DNA of 64,000 nt from Porites lobata. Taxonomy: Eukaryota > Cnidaria > Anthozoa > Scleractinia > Poritidae. Every line of letters begins with the position of its first letter. Within the stretch, counting starts at the first letter, position 1. The translations under genes and the position numbers were made by a program. The notes under the pieces are model-generated. The model was not told the DNA's origin, searched no databases, and saw nothing but the letters and a program-made list of their open reading frames with translations. Shown in pieces: positions 1-10,339 of the stretch. The stretch lies in the NCBI GenBank assembly GCA_942486035.1, contig CALNXK010000103.1, forward strand, positions 756,001 to 820,000, given 5' to 3'.

Positions 1-13
1 CTGACACATCTTG
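1..13 (-). CDS. Gene 1 exon 8 (partial, first 13 nt)
   Basis: Minus-strand TTTGCAG precedes CA AGA TGT GTC AG, which in the phase carried over from exon 7 reads A-R-C-V. This matches the start of exon 8 in gene 2 (T-R-C-L) and gene 3 (V-N-C-L). The remaining four exons should lie to the left of the window. Confidence 0.7.
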
Positions 14-3000
14 CTGCAAATATAAAATTCCGCACTCATCAAAAAAGGGTACGGACGCAGGGTTTATTTTATAAACTGGTTGATCATGTGTTTTCGTCCA
101 TGGGTGCGCACTAGTGTAGCCCTAAATCACAATAGTACGTTTTGTTGAGTAACAGTGAGTGACTACACGGCCGGGTTCCTGAAACGTCGATTAAAGTTTA
201 CATCGAGGAAAATTTAATGCAAGACTGATTTACTTAGCATAGATTGCCCTTTAAGACAATATGGTTAAAAGTATCATTTTGTGTCACCATAACAGGATCT
301 TGGACTAAAGGCTCAGTAATATCTTATAAGCTGGCTAGCTTCAGTTGCATGGATGTTCCGGACTCGGCGGGTTTACCATTTTGGACCACATTCTCGATCA
401 GCTTCCATGTCTGGAAGCTTAGGTGGTAAAGGTCTTTAAGAAACCATGAAAAATAACATCAATTTCATATCTATTGAAAAAAGATCATCAGGAACGGGCT
501 GCATGTAGTAATATAACAGAAAATCTTACCTTCTGTCTTGTTGAGTACGTCACACACCTTTGTACCTGGGGGTCTTGGGAACCTGTAATGCATACATCCA
601 CACTTTTGCAGTTGGTGGTAGGCCAGGCAAGATCCTTTGCAGGCCTAAAACCAAAAAAATAAATACATTACTTGCTTGCAAAAATATGTAGGTTTTTTTT
701 CGTGTGTTTTTCGTTTGTGGCCATCATGAAGAAACAGACAAAGCAGGGTGAAAGCAAAACAGAGGTCAAACGAGAAAACCGTGGGGGAGGGGTGAGGAGA
801 AAAGGCATAAGTCAGAGGGCCGCCTACTATCCAGGCTATAAAATATGCGAACATCAATTTCCCATGATACAATGAGAAATTTCAGACAAGCTGGGATTCT
901 GTACAACTAATGGCGTTATGATGGTGTTAATGTGTTATGTTAGCAGTTGTTAACCTTGTTATCCTTGGAGTTCTATTTCCCTGTCCTTAGCGAAGCTCCA
1001 TAACCCAGTAGCTAAGAAAATTTGATTATCAATCCATCCGAGAAAGTTTGGCAGTCACGTGACCGTAAGTCCGTCCGCCCGCCCGTCTGTCCACACCGTA
1101 AGGGACCTAATGTAAAATGTCACACTTTTTAGCTGGTGTGGTAGCCTACACCTTGATCTTGCACATCTATGTTGTGGTCAACTGACAGCTGTCGAAAAAT
1201 AGTATCTGCTGACCTGTATCACATGGCCAAATCGGGGGCTCAGGGTCGATCCATCGAGGTTACGCGTTTTTTTGAAGTTCTACACTGACAAGTTACTAGT
1301 TCTCAACTGATTGCGGGCTCAACTCCAAGTGGATATTTTGCAATGGGTTCAAGTTTATTACTTGAATTGAATTATAAATTCATTAACGGGAGCCACCTTT
1401 GAACCCAGCCTAGTCTCCAGGGCTTCTCGGTTGCCGTCCCTTTTCTGTCGATATCCTGGTTTTGACGTAATTTAACCGAATATCGCAAACACCTTCCAAT
1501 GGTCAACGCTATGGTTATAAAAGATAAGTCGAGGGATTTGAGCCAATCAGAAACGGAGACATTGTATTATAATAAGTTAAAACTCTTTTTACTTTGAATG
1601 TCTTAAAAGTGTAGTTCACCTAACTTACTAGAGAAGAATAGTTAGCTTGCAGTGGCTTTTTGTATATGTTTGCGTTATCCAGTGAGGAATTTTCCATGCA
1701 CCGATTTCTTGACAGTGGATCCATTCTTTTAATAACAACCTGCCGTATTCAAAAACAAATTTAAACTTGAGTGGTCGGTTATTTAAACGAAGTCTCACTA
1801 AAACCACGGTTTTAGAAATCTTAAGACCTTAAGATCTCTTCCTTGGAGGGTTAGTCCACGCTTTATGATTTCATGAAACTTTTAACGATAATATGATGCT
1901 GTTTAGACAAAAGCGTTTAGCAGACTGAAAATGACTAATAACATGAACTGGTGGTTTAGACACTGGCTAATCTCCCTTAAAATAACCGACCATAGTAGTA
2001 AACCACGAACCAATCACCCTGAAGTTAAATTCATCCAATATAGAGTGTGATAGGAAGAAACTTATGCACATCAAATTGTAAGCTTCACTGAACGAGTTTG
2101 ATCAAACTTAGCCATACCAAAGCTTTCGGTTTATCTTCATTAAAGGTTTTAAACTGGTTATGTTACGAGGAGTTGCAGTTTTAGATCAATTATGTGCTGT
2201 AGTTATTACTAAGAGCCTTAACCCGTAAAAAAAATCAAACATATTTCATCAGAGATGGGAGCATTAACAACTATTCACAACTTTTTTTCGGTTACAGTTG
2301 CAGGCACTGAAAGCATTAAAACTTGAAAAAGTTGGCCAAACTTTTTCAAGTTCTAATCAATGTCCATCCTTGACATCTGTTGCAACAGACGACAGGAAAC
2401 ATTTTCAATGCCTAAATATTGTCTTAAATAACAAATTAAACTGGACCATTCAATAGTTACGACGGTGCAAGGGTTTTTGATGGAGTTTTTTTAAGGTGTC
2501 TCTGACTTTTGAGTCTGTGGACAAAATCCTAAGATGTGACCATTTAAATGAAAGCTGTCTACCTTTACTTTCACATGGTGCTATTTGTTTTTCAAAATTT
2601 TAATAAAACGAATATGACATAGCTGTCATAGTCCCTTTTAAGCAAACCTTTCGCAGTCCTATCGATGTCGCATATCCTGGTGCAATACTTAATCCCTTTT
2701 CGAAAGGAAATGGCATTTCTCCCTGATTTGAGATGTCAACTCTAACTCCAGCTTCCTGTGTTATCCCTCCAATATATTGTCCCCGCTCAATATTCAGCTC
2801 AAGACTTAACCCTAAAAAGAAGCAAAATTAAAAACTGACTTCAGGGCGCTGCTACGTTTTTTCAAAAGGGAAGGGGGAAAGCGAAGGGGGGGGGGTTGGA
2901 AAAGCGGGATCACTCACTCTCTGTGCGCTTCCAATCGATGGTCGAGATCGAGATCGTGAGTATATTGGGAATCTTAGGGATAACAATATTGTGATGGCGA

Positions 3001-6000
3001 CTGTTGAATTTTCTCTTGACAGCTCTGAATAAAAGTTTGTAGACCTCTCCGGAAACCAACTTCCGATTAATTCTATCGTTTTTAAACCAATTAAAATTGG
3101 TCAAAAAATAACTTTGGTGAATTCACATCAGTCCCAAGGGCTTGACTCAGGGCGTTTTTTTCTCTATCCCATTATAATACATTATTCTCTCTTGTCGATA
3201 TTTTTTAGACGGCCGAAAACTCGTCATTCAAAGACGGTGAATTTTAGGATTTTAGCGTGGACTTTGGTTTGTAAAATGACCTTCTAGCGTTTTGACGAAA
3301 AAAGGAGAGGGATGCCTCCAAAATGGGTTAAAGTTCACGAGCATTCCAGGTCTCATCATTAGTTTCGCCCAATGCCAGACGGAAATCGATAGAAATCGAA
3401 GTTACAGAAAAAATTATTTATCGATTATTATCGATTAACAAAATCTATAACAATCGATGGGAATCGATAATAATCGATAAAAATCATTATTGATTTCCAT
3501 AGAAAAATCATCGATATTAATCGAAGTCACAGTAGTTTTAGTAAAATCCAACTAGTTGGTCAAAAATATCGAGACAAAACAACCTTAGTTAGTTAAAGCT
3601 AGACTTTAGTCCTTTTATGTCGCCAAAAAGCCGGCGCTTTTTGCTATTAGTGGGCTATAACATATAGCCTATTAGTAGCTCAACCAATCAGAACGCAGCA
3701 TTGATAATAGACCACTAGTTGGATTTTACTAATATCGATTACTATCGATTGATATCGATTATCGGCTTATCGATTAACTACGTTTGGCCGATGACAAGTG
3801 AGAACTTTTGTAACGTCTTCTTCTACATCCAGATCTAAGGAATAACTTAGAGACAAACTTAAGTAATAAAAGTTCCCCAGTACCGGACCCTTCTGATACT
3901 TCTGACGGGCTTCTATTTCATCGAATTTTTTATACAGTCCAACCTTTATGCGCGACCACCCCTTGTAAGCGACTACCTCCCATAAGCGACCACCTATCCA
4001 AAACATTAAAGTTTTCCCTCTCAAAGCCCTATACTGTCGTAATTGTTAAAATTTCTAAAATTAGCATGATAACTCATATTTACCATGTAACGGACCAGGC
4101 TGGTTTGATTTAAATATCTTGGCATTTCTTCCTGTTTCCGGTTTTCCTCCGTTGAATACAAAGCAGTTCCCGTAAGCGTAATGCCAGAAACGGCTCCAGA
4201 ACGAACTCGAGTAATTCCTTGAAAGAGAGCATTAGTAGACTTATTGGCAAGGCTAATTTTTTGTAATATTCATCTACTTTTAATTAAAGAATTTTTACGT
4301 TATACTTAGGCACTTTAAATGTTAACTAATGATGCTGGAAGTAGAAATGACTTGTTTTCAAACAGGCAACGCTAAAACGAGCGGCTGAACTCGAGGTGTG
4401 GCGATCGGGTAAATAGAGATAAGTCACTTACCCGCAAAACACGCCTTTAAATGTGCAATGGACAACGAACTCTTCAAACTGATGACCCACGCCCATTAAA
4501 TCGTGAACTTTATGTTTGGAAATTTCCATGCGCAAGAATTCCCTGTTAAGGTATTCTTTCTCTAAAGTTCCTGGGTCGCCGTCTTCATCTTCATCTTCCT
4601 CCTCTTCTTTTTCCTCCTGTTTTTCTTTCTCTTCTTTCTCTTCATTTTCATCGTCCTCCTCAGCTCCTGAAATTAATCATATTGTAAGTGTATTCTATAC
4701 CCTTGTTAATTAACAATTAATGAATGAGGCTGAGTATCTTATGAAGAATTATTGAGATCTCGGAGGGTGTTATCCGCCTCAGCCTATGGCCTCGACGGAT
4801 AACATCCTCGATCTCAATACTGTCTTCATAAGATACTCAGCCTCGACTCATTCATTAATTGTTAAATAAGATAACTAGGGTTTGAGATATGCGTCGGATG
4901 AAACAGAATTTCAAGGAAAATAGTTCATTCCCCCTTCAGCTCGAGAGATCAATTTTATTGAAAAAAAAAGTTGTTCTTAAGCTTTCAGGAATAATTAATT
5001 AACGAGCGAAAAATTTAAAAACTGCTACAATTGAAAGGTCTTTTGACAGGTAATTGAAGCGGACAACGTCGGAAAATAAGACCCTCTTTTCATTATGTTC
5101 TGATTCACCGCTGTTCAAATTGTTCTTCAGTAAAAGTTTAGCTTTTATTAATAACCGTCGGCCAGTTAACTCAATTGGAAGAGCGCCGGCCGGTCTCCTA
5201 AGCGGGAGGCCGTGAGTTCAAATCCCAGCCGTACCACCCCACCACGAACTGAGAAACTGGTGAGATCATGCTGAGCTAGTGAGCTTTAATTTGATTAAAA
5301 CCATCTCTAAGTTTAGATTGATCATGCATAGTAAACCTTTATATGCCTTTATATCTCAAACTAAATACCAGGGGGCTGTGATTAGTTCTCAGTACACTGT
5401 TGCAAAGCACAAATCGAAGTAACTACAATGAGGAAGATGACAAAAAAGCTCAAAAAAATCAATCAAACCAACGTTATCAGTACCGTGCACGCGTAGGGAT
5501 GCGGGGACATTTATTCATTGGAGGGGGAGGGGGGGTTGCAAGGATTGGGATTGGTCTTACATCTGATATGATTGGCTAGGAAAATGTCTCGTGGTTTGTG
5601 AACCAATCAGCTCAAAACAAATTAAAGCAATTGCGACAACGTCAGTTAACAAAAACAGCTCAAGTATGAAATAATGATCTAAAGCCGGTCTACTAACCAC
5701 TCTCTAATATGTTCTTCAGTGATTCTGGCAAGTATTCTTGTACGTCGTCTTTTCTCAAGGGATTCATGTCACATATTGTTATGGAAGGAAAGTTGAGACT
5801 CTGAGAGAATTAAAACGGATATGGACAAATTATTTTTTTTCAATGCGATCCCATGGCAACTGTAAAAGAATCGGGAAAATTTTTGCTCGTGAAATCCGGA
5901 ATCCAGAAAATTTTCTTGTGGAATCTGGAATCTGGGAATTTTTCTTGTGGAATCTGAAATCCTGGGTTTTGGAGTCCGGAATAAAGCTCAACTAACCGGA

Positions 6001-6809
6001 CCGTAGTAATGATTGGAATCAGTAATCCACTGAAGTTCCATTGACAAAAAATCCGGAATCTAGAATCCAAGACTGTCTTAGATTATCTTACATGGGGCGA
6101 TACCATAATATCCCAGCATGACTTTTCTTATTTTTTAATTTTATTTTTATTTTCTGGCCATATACCTGAGGCTGCATTTGCAAAACAATGAGTTGTATTG
6201 AGTACTTCATTTCTTGATGTTATGAAGCACAGCAATTTGTGGTGCCTAATACCTTGAATTAAGCTACAACAAATTTGCACTTGATTAACGGTTATAGAAA
6301 TCGGAACGGCTTGAACACTTCATTAATAATCATGAATGTAATATAAAGCTTTTAAAACTTTGTTTGTTTTTGCTTGTGTGAGTGTGTGTGTGTTTGTTTT
6401 TTCTTTCGAATTCTTACATCAGAAATTCGCCCACATCATGTTGTTTTAAACAAGTTGATCATCAAAGTAATGCATGACTGAAAAACTCGTACCATTTTTA
6501 TCATGTAACCGACTAACCCCTTTGCTGCTTAAGTTTAAGGAAAAATTTTAAAAAAAGGCGATTCATTACCGTGTCATGTTCTATAGCCACTCGAGTAGCA
6601 AGAGGACGTTCTCTGTACATCTGATAGAGATTTGGAATCTGCATCGTCAAAAATCCCAGCGTTCCCAAAATCAGTAAACCCCAGCATAACTTTCTGATCC
6701 AGTGGCCAGAGGCTACAACTCTTCCTGCACCGTGTACTGTAGTATACCCTAAGAAATCGTAAAAAAGAAGTGATACAGAAGGTCTATCATCTGCTTTCTC
6801 CTTTTCCAT
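1..6809 (-). CDS. DEG/ENaC channel gene 1 (3' end outside window)
   Basis: Gene-level entry. Coding exons in transcript order are 6570-6809, 5698-5800, 4432-4666, 4084-4217, 2648-2811, 1629-1739, 530-644 and 1-13 (partial), 1115 nt or about 371 aa. It encodes a subunit of an amiloride-sensitive-type sodium channel: cytosolic N-terminus with a His-Gly gating motif (residues 26-27), TM1 (about 41-58), then the Cys-rich extracellular domain. The thumb, palm end and TM2 lie beyond base 1. Every junction is GT-AG, phases match gene 2 and gene 3, and exons 4, 5 and 6 match the length of at least one paralogue. The gene is divergent from gene 2, 11.6 kb away. The ATG is one base after an acceptor-like AG (6811-6812), so a 5' untranslated exon upstream is likely. 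Known for the family: trimeric plasma-membrane cation channels; cnidarian members include RFamide-gated channels in Hydra. The ligand of this one cannot be read from sequence. Confidence 0.9.
14..529 (-). other. Gene 1 intron 7
   Basis: 516 bp. I see no coding exon, element or strong repeat here; short ORFs in both strands look random. Confidence 0.6.
530..644 (-). CDS. Gene 1 exon 7: CxxxC...CxC thumb segment
   Basis: 115 nt, phase 0 to 1, acceptor TTTTAG and donor GTAAGA. It encodes ACKGSCLAYHQLQKCGCMHY, then RFPRPPGTKVCDVLNKTE. The Cys spacing matches exon 7 of genes 2 and 3. Confidence 0.9.
1030..1410. repeat. Dispersed repeat, copy 1 (gene 1 intron 6)
   Basis: This stretch shares ordered segments with 61250-61800: CACGTGA, a run of GTCCGTCCGCCC-like words where the other copy has GTAC repeats, GTCAACTGACAGCTGTC, GACC-GTATCACATG, CGGGCTCA, CATCGAGGT and GACAAGT-TACTAGTT. 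Its end (AATTATAAATTCATTAACGGGAGCC) resembles 63310-63350. It fills about 40% of gene 1 intron 6 (645-1628); nothing else is recognised in that intron. Confidence 0.6.
1629..1739 (-). CDS. Gene 1 exon 6
   Basis: 111 nt, identical in length to gene 2 exon 6, phase 0 on both sides. It encodes VVIKRMDPLSRNRCMENSS and ends with an NYSSL segment matching gene 3 GYSSS. Acceptor CGGCAG, donor GTAAGT. The single Cys aligns with RRRC and NNRC of the paralogues. Confidence 0.88.
1740..2647 (-). other. Gene 1 intron 5
   Basis: 908 bp with no recognisable element. In genes 2 and 3 the orthologous intron has grown to about 4.45 kb through retroelement insertion, so this is the small, probably ancestral-like version. 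Confidence 0.6.
2648..2811 (-). CDS. Gene 1 exon 5: LELN / PFP block
   Basis: 164 nt, identical in length to exon 5 of both paralogues, phase 1 to 0. It encodes GLSLELNIERGQYIGG, then AGVRVDISNQGEMPFP, then PGYATSIGLRK. Acceptor TTTTTAG, donor GTTTGC. Confidence 0.93.
3380..3775. repeat. ATCGAT-rich foldback element (gene 1 intron 4)
   Basis: ATCGAT or close variants recur more than ten times in 3385-3520 and again in 3730-3775. An inverted pair, AGTAAAATCCAACTAGTTGG (about 3539) and CCACTAGTTGGATTTTACT (about 3711), bounds the inner 170 bp. This suggests a foldback transposon with a self-complementary microsatellite in its arms. The rest of intron 4 (2812-4083) holds a short G run near 2885 and nothing else I recognise. 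Confidence 0.65.
4084..4217 (-). CDS. Gene 1 exon 4: palm/β-ball segment
   Basis: 134 nt, the same length as gene 3 exon 4, phase 2 to 1. It encodes FWHYAYGNCFVFNGG, the conserved YGNCY/F-FN motif, and ends KSNQPGPLHG. Acceptor TTTCAAG, donor GTAAAT. Confidence 0.9.
4432..4666 (-). CDS. Gene 1 exon 3: long acidic tract and first Cys block
   Basis: 235 nt, phase 1 to 2, acceptor ATTTCAG and donor GTAAGT. Residues about 117-145 are almost all Glu, Asp and Lys, then comes the conserved block ending FEEFVVHCTFKGVFCG (family form F..F...C.F.G..C). Unlike genes 2 and 3 there is no polybasic R-x-K/R-R site in this exon. The acidic tract is coded by purine-rich GAA/GAG repeats, seen on the plus strand as a TTC/TCC run. 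Confidence 0.9.
4708..4866. mobile_element. 159-bp hairpin MITE (gene 1 intron 2)
   Basis: Nearly the whole element is one inverted repeat. It starts TTAACAATTAATGAATGAGG and ends with the complement CATTCATTAATTGTTAA. The arms continue through CTGAGTATCTTATGAAGA / TCTTCATAAGATACTCAG and GAGATC / GATCTC to a GC-rich loop near 4780-4797. There is no coding capacity, so it is a non-autonomous foldback element. Confidence 0.85.
5156..5240 (+). repeat. tRNA-derived SINE head (gene 1 intron 2)
   Basis: A pol III A box (TAACTCAATTGG, 5167-5178) and B box (GAGTTCAAATCC, 5214-5225) are correctly spaced, with a GC-rich anticodon-arm-like region between them. The T arm has mismatches (GTGAG against CCCAG), so a functional tRNA is unlikely. 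It is best read as the tRNA-like head of a SINE whose tail may run to about 5370. Confidence 0.6.
5698..5800 (-). CDS. Gene 1 exon 2: FPxxTxC segment
   Basis: 103 nt, phase 0 in and phase 1 out, acceptor CTCTCAG and donor GTTAGT. It encodes SLNFPSITICDMNPL, the first extracellular conserved block (family form FPAVTICNxN), then VQEYLPESLKNILES, similar to gene 3 VEYLPEDLRNDIL. The usual CNxN is CDMN here. Confidence 0.88.
5869..6105. repeat. GGAATCC repeat family, copy 1 (gene 1 intron 1)
   Basis: GGAATCC or GGAATCTGGAATC words recur about every 20-30 bp, and the copy ends ...AAGACTGTCTTAGAT...CATGGGGCGA, a terminus shared with the copy at 28345-28575. Intron 1 (5801-6569) is otherwise unremarkable apart from a TG-rich run near 6375-6395. 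Confidence 0.75.
6570..6809 (-). CDS. Gene 1 exon 1: N-terminus and TM1
   Basis: 80 codons ending in ACG before a GTAATG donor, phase 0. It carries FLGYTTVHGAGRV, the conserved HG gating motif of DEG/ENaC channels, then a hydrophobic TM1 (LCWGLLILGTLGFLTMQI) and the post-TM1 segment ERPLATRVAIEHDT. The same segment ends exon 1 of gene 2 and gene 3. Confidence 0.93.
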
Positions 6810-7112
6810 CCTGAAAATCAGTAGTCAATCCCAGTGAGAGATTCCTTGGTGTATTTTAATCTACGTTGAGGCGAGTAGTGCTTCAAGTTCAGTTACCATA
6901 CACACTAAGCAGTTTGATATCTTGTTGTTCACACGCTTATAAATAACACAAGATTTCCTGCGCTTTCTTAATTGTTTCTGAATTACCTATGAATTAAGTA
7001 GCCGGGGTGGCTATAATGTTGTCATACGCTTTTTTCTTTAATTATTTTGTGAATGTAAGTCGCTACCCATCGGCAATCATGTCCGGCCTGAACATTGACA
7101 CGAAAAAAAAAA

Positions 7113-7144
<32 letters not shown>

Positions 7145-8400
7145 AGAAAAAAAAATTTTACTTCAGGTCCATCGACCATAGTACGTAACGATTCACTGAA
7201 TATAAGAAGGCTACAAATTTAGCTAGGCAAATGACACTCTAGTCTGCGTTACAGAAGGTTAAGAGCATCTGCGACGCAGGCAAATGACACTCCATTACCC
7301 TATTGCACTAATTTCCTGTGCTTATATAATTCTTTAACTTTGGACATTTGAAGACTGATTGTGATTGGACACAGAAGTACTTGTTGTCACAGAAGTACTT
7401 GTTGTCACAAAACATTAACTGCACTGGGGTGACTGCGAATGTTATTGCTTTGCTTAGCTTTCAATGCAGTAATAATTCCTACTGAGCAATCGGCTTAAAA
7501 TTTCCAGTTGAGATAGGGTCAATTACAAAAATCCTGGGGCATAGAAACATCAACTTTTCAGCGAGCCTTTTTTTCTTCATTCTTTTTCTCCTGAGAACGT
7601 TACGCCAATATGACCATATCACGTAACAAATATCGGATAAAGCCGTTTTTATGAGTACGAGCCTTTCGACATTCACAAAAGACTTCATCCATTTTGATAT
7701 CAAATCGTCAAGAACTGGGCTGCTCAAAATCTTACAAAAAAAGCAATCCACGGTAAGCGGCATGTTCTTCATGTTGAGCTATAACCAAATCCGATTTACA
7801 ATACCATGCGTAGGAGTATTTTAGACACAAATGTCTCTCACAGGCTAGTGAATTAAGTTTTACATATTTCGATCACGATTTAATGGAAAAATGATCTGCC
7901 GTGAATACGGCAGAAAGGGTCATTAAAGGTTCTTACTGCATATACGGCTAACCTCGGCCTTACTTGAAACTAAACGCAATCTTCCCTTAATCAAGAACGC
8001 AAATTTAATTATTTCACGGCGGGAGGAAGAGTAGAATTTACAGATACATGTTTTAACGTCCACTGCAGATACATGAAAATAGTGCACATGGTTTTTGTTT
8101 TTACTATTTATTATTATTATTATTATTATCTCGCAGTATAAAACTTTGGAATGCTGTTCACATTATGAGTAGTATAGGGCGCATAACGTAACCTACACCA
8201 CTTGAGAAGCTATACTTAGAAGTAAAAAAAGGTCGGTGCGAAACCTAATACAATCCTAATATACATAATGATATGAATCTCTCTACTTAAAAAGCCAATT
8301 TAAAATATTATTAAATTCTTATACTCTGTAAAACCTACGCAAAGACATGATGATATAATTATCTCTAAAATAATCAGCAAACATCAGCAAACTTGTGTTT
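6810..8400. other. Spacer upstream of gene 1
   Basis: Probable promoter and 5' untranslated side of gene 1. It contains a poly(A)/AAAAG tract (7103-7155), a perfect tandem duplication of ACAGAAGTACTTGTTGTC (7370-7405) and a TTA microsatellite (8107-8129). A 97-codon minus ORF (7479-7772) has a Lys/Arg-rich middle but no motif I recognise. No convincing exon is seen. Confidence 0.5.
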
Positions 8401-8419
8401 CTGGATTTCTTGAGGAAAA

Positions 8420-8840
8420 AAAAAAGAAAACCTAAAAAATAGGAGTCCTTAGGGCCATAACTAAGTATTTATCTTAAATGTTCTGGCAATGTTCAAAGTG
8501 TTTGAGATGACTGACTTCTGCATCCGCTCAAGTACGCTCCGTGCTCTCGCTCCAAGTAGCTTCCTCACCGACTTCTCTAGGTGTTTAGAGTAACCACCCA
8601 GTGCGGCAATTATTACGTTGTACTGTTCAACCCTTTAACCAATGTACCTATGCTTCAGCTCCCACATCATGGGCCCATACTTGAGTGTCTTTTCCTCATC
8701 TTTCTTAGCTCTACTCTCGATCCGTAGGCAGCTTATTTCAATTGTGCAGACTTCTTTTCTCTCGTGGCTGACAAGTCGCGCGTCGATCCGATTTGCTCTA
8801 ACTTCGTTGCGCTCTGCATAGATGGGAATATCCCAAATTA
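8420..8840 (-). pseudogene. Retroelement polyprotein C-terminus remnant A
   Basis: The minus strand reads IPIYAERNEVRANRIDARLV, then EISCLRIESRAKKDEEKTLKYGPMMWELKHRYIG, a TAA stop, then RVEQYNVIIAALGGYSK and RSVLERMQKSVISNTLNIARTFK. This resembles the conserved tail of cnidarian retroelement proteins (W-D-I/V-P, R-D-R, K-Y-x-P/W-E-L, A-R-T). The in-frame stop marks it as dead. A (TTA)n tract at 8837-8901 adjoins it. The family assignment comes from recognition only. Confidence 0.6.
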
Positions 8841-8984
8841 TTATTATTATTAATTATTATTATTAATTATTATTATTATTATTATTATCATTATTATTAT
8901 TGCTAATACTCTCAGATAAAGGTGTTGGCTCCGGGCAACAATGCAACCAGTTACCCAGGGGGAGCCAAGAAGCGTCCTTCAGTT

Positions 8985-9195
8985 TACTTTTGCGCCTTGG
9001 ACTACATCTCTAACACTTTCCTAAGGATCCTTGCTGACCCCAAAAGGGCACCTCCCTGAATCAGTTCAATGGATGTGTCGACACCTATGGTCCTCAGATG
9101 TTCTTTTAACCTCAGTGGTATTGTCCCTAAGGCCCTCATCACTATGCATGGGCAGAAATTGAGGACAGTATGGCCGCTAAGCATGCGCATTACGG
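8985..9195 (-). pseudogene. Retroelement C-terminus remnant B
   Basis: The minus strand encodes VMRALGTIPLRLKEHL, then SIELIQGGALLGSARILRKVLEM and a stop. This is the typical tail of a cnidarian reverse-transcriptase-type ORF (G-A-L-G-T, L-G-x-A-x-I-L-R-K-V-L). Only the last 60 or so residues remain; it is probably a 5'-truncated insertion. The stretch after it (9200-10060) holds only a CAT microsatellite (9571-9596). Confidence 0.6.
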
Positions 9196-10059
9196 ATGGC
9201 CTTTAAAAATGTCTGACTCTAATAACGATTTGTAAAGCGAGAGAGAAATTCTTAAAAATTACATTGAACTGAAAAGGAATTTCATACCTTCATATACTTT
9301 GTGCGAAGTTTTGAGGTCGTCGCTCATTTCCTCTCGGTTCCTCGCGCGGCAAATTAAACCAGCGCCATACAACATTCATATTGATCTCGCCATACAAACA
9401 CTGTATATCAGCTGAAATTACCAATATTTAAGCGATTGTACGCGAAGAGAAAGGTGCAGCCGAAAACCTGCGAACGTCGTAGTACAAACTTGGGCCTATT
9501 ATCTTTCATTTTAAACCATTCATTGTGTCCCCAATTAGCGTCAGCTAAATACATCGACACATGAATAAAGTTCATCATCATCATCATCATCATCACCAAT
9601 TCTACGGCAGAATGTTGCATCCAAAAAGTTCCTCAAGAAGTTAAAGATATTGATGAAAACGAGCCAATGGCGCCCGAAATTGCCGAAGAAATGAACAGTT
9701 TTTGTCGCTTTTGCAGCACAAAACAAGAGTCCGCCATTTTTGAACATCAAAGTCGGAAAAGCTTACATGGAATATATTATTATACGTGGGAAAACCGCTG
9801 TTTTGGATAGATAGCAGCCTCCGATTCTATTTTTTATCTGGTAGGGTGTGATGTCCGTGACAACCCGTGACAACAAGCGTGACTAGAACGTATGGGCATT
9901 GCGCAACTCTTTTCTTGACGAAAGAAAGCTTTTGGTGCTTTTACATCGCCGTTAACGATATAAAATATTCTTTAAAACTTGATTCTTTACTTTTAACAAC
10001 AATTTTGTCATTTCTGTACTAATATTCTCAAAGTAATGGAAAACAGGCATGAGCCCGCA

Positions 10060-10330
10060 AATTGACCACTGGCTGTCTCTGATTTCTGCCCATGGGGTAT
10101 CACCTTTGTCCTTACGCCCACATCTTTCGGATTTCTCTCGCGAGAGCTTGATATTTTTCTACTTTCTCGTCCTCTTTTGCTCTCACCCCTCCATCATAGG
10201 TAATTGTCACGTCACTTAATAATTTGGCAGTTTTTCTCTCTTTTTTCAATGATCAATAGATCCAATCTCCTAGCCTCAATTTCATGGCCTGTTCGTATAC
10301 TAAAATGCCATAGCATTATTATTATTATCA
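10060..10330 (-). pseudogene. Retroelement C-terminus remnant C
   Basis: The minus strand reads HEIEARRLDLLIIEKREKNC, QIIK, then continues through two stops with frame slips. This matches the segment that normally precedes remnant B in the same protein type (H-E-V-E-A-R-R-P-D-L). Remnants B and C could be parts of one insertion split by later DNA. A short ATT run (10314-10334) follows. Confidence 0.5.
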
Positions 10331-10339
10331 TCATGTTTT

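Noticed and set aside
5156..5240. Functional tRNA gene
   Set aside because: A and B boxes are present, but the T stem and acceptor stem do not pair properly. A SINE head is the better reading.
9288..9327. Possible first coding exon of gene 1 on minus (starts MSDDLKTSHKVYE, donor GTATGA)
   Set aside because: Its phase (1) does not fit gene 1 exon 1 as read from 6810, and no bridging exon was found. It could be a random ATG before a donor.
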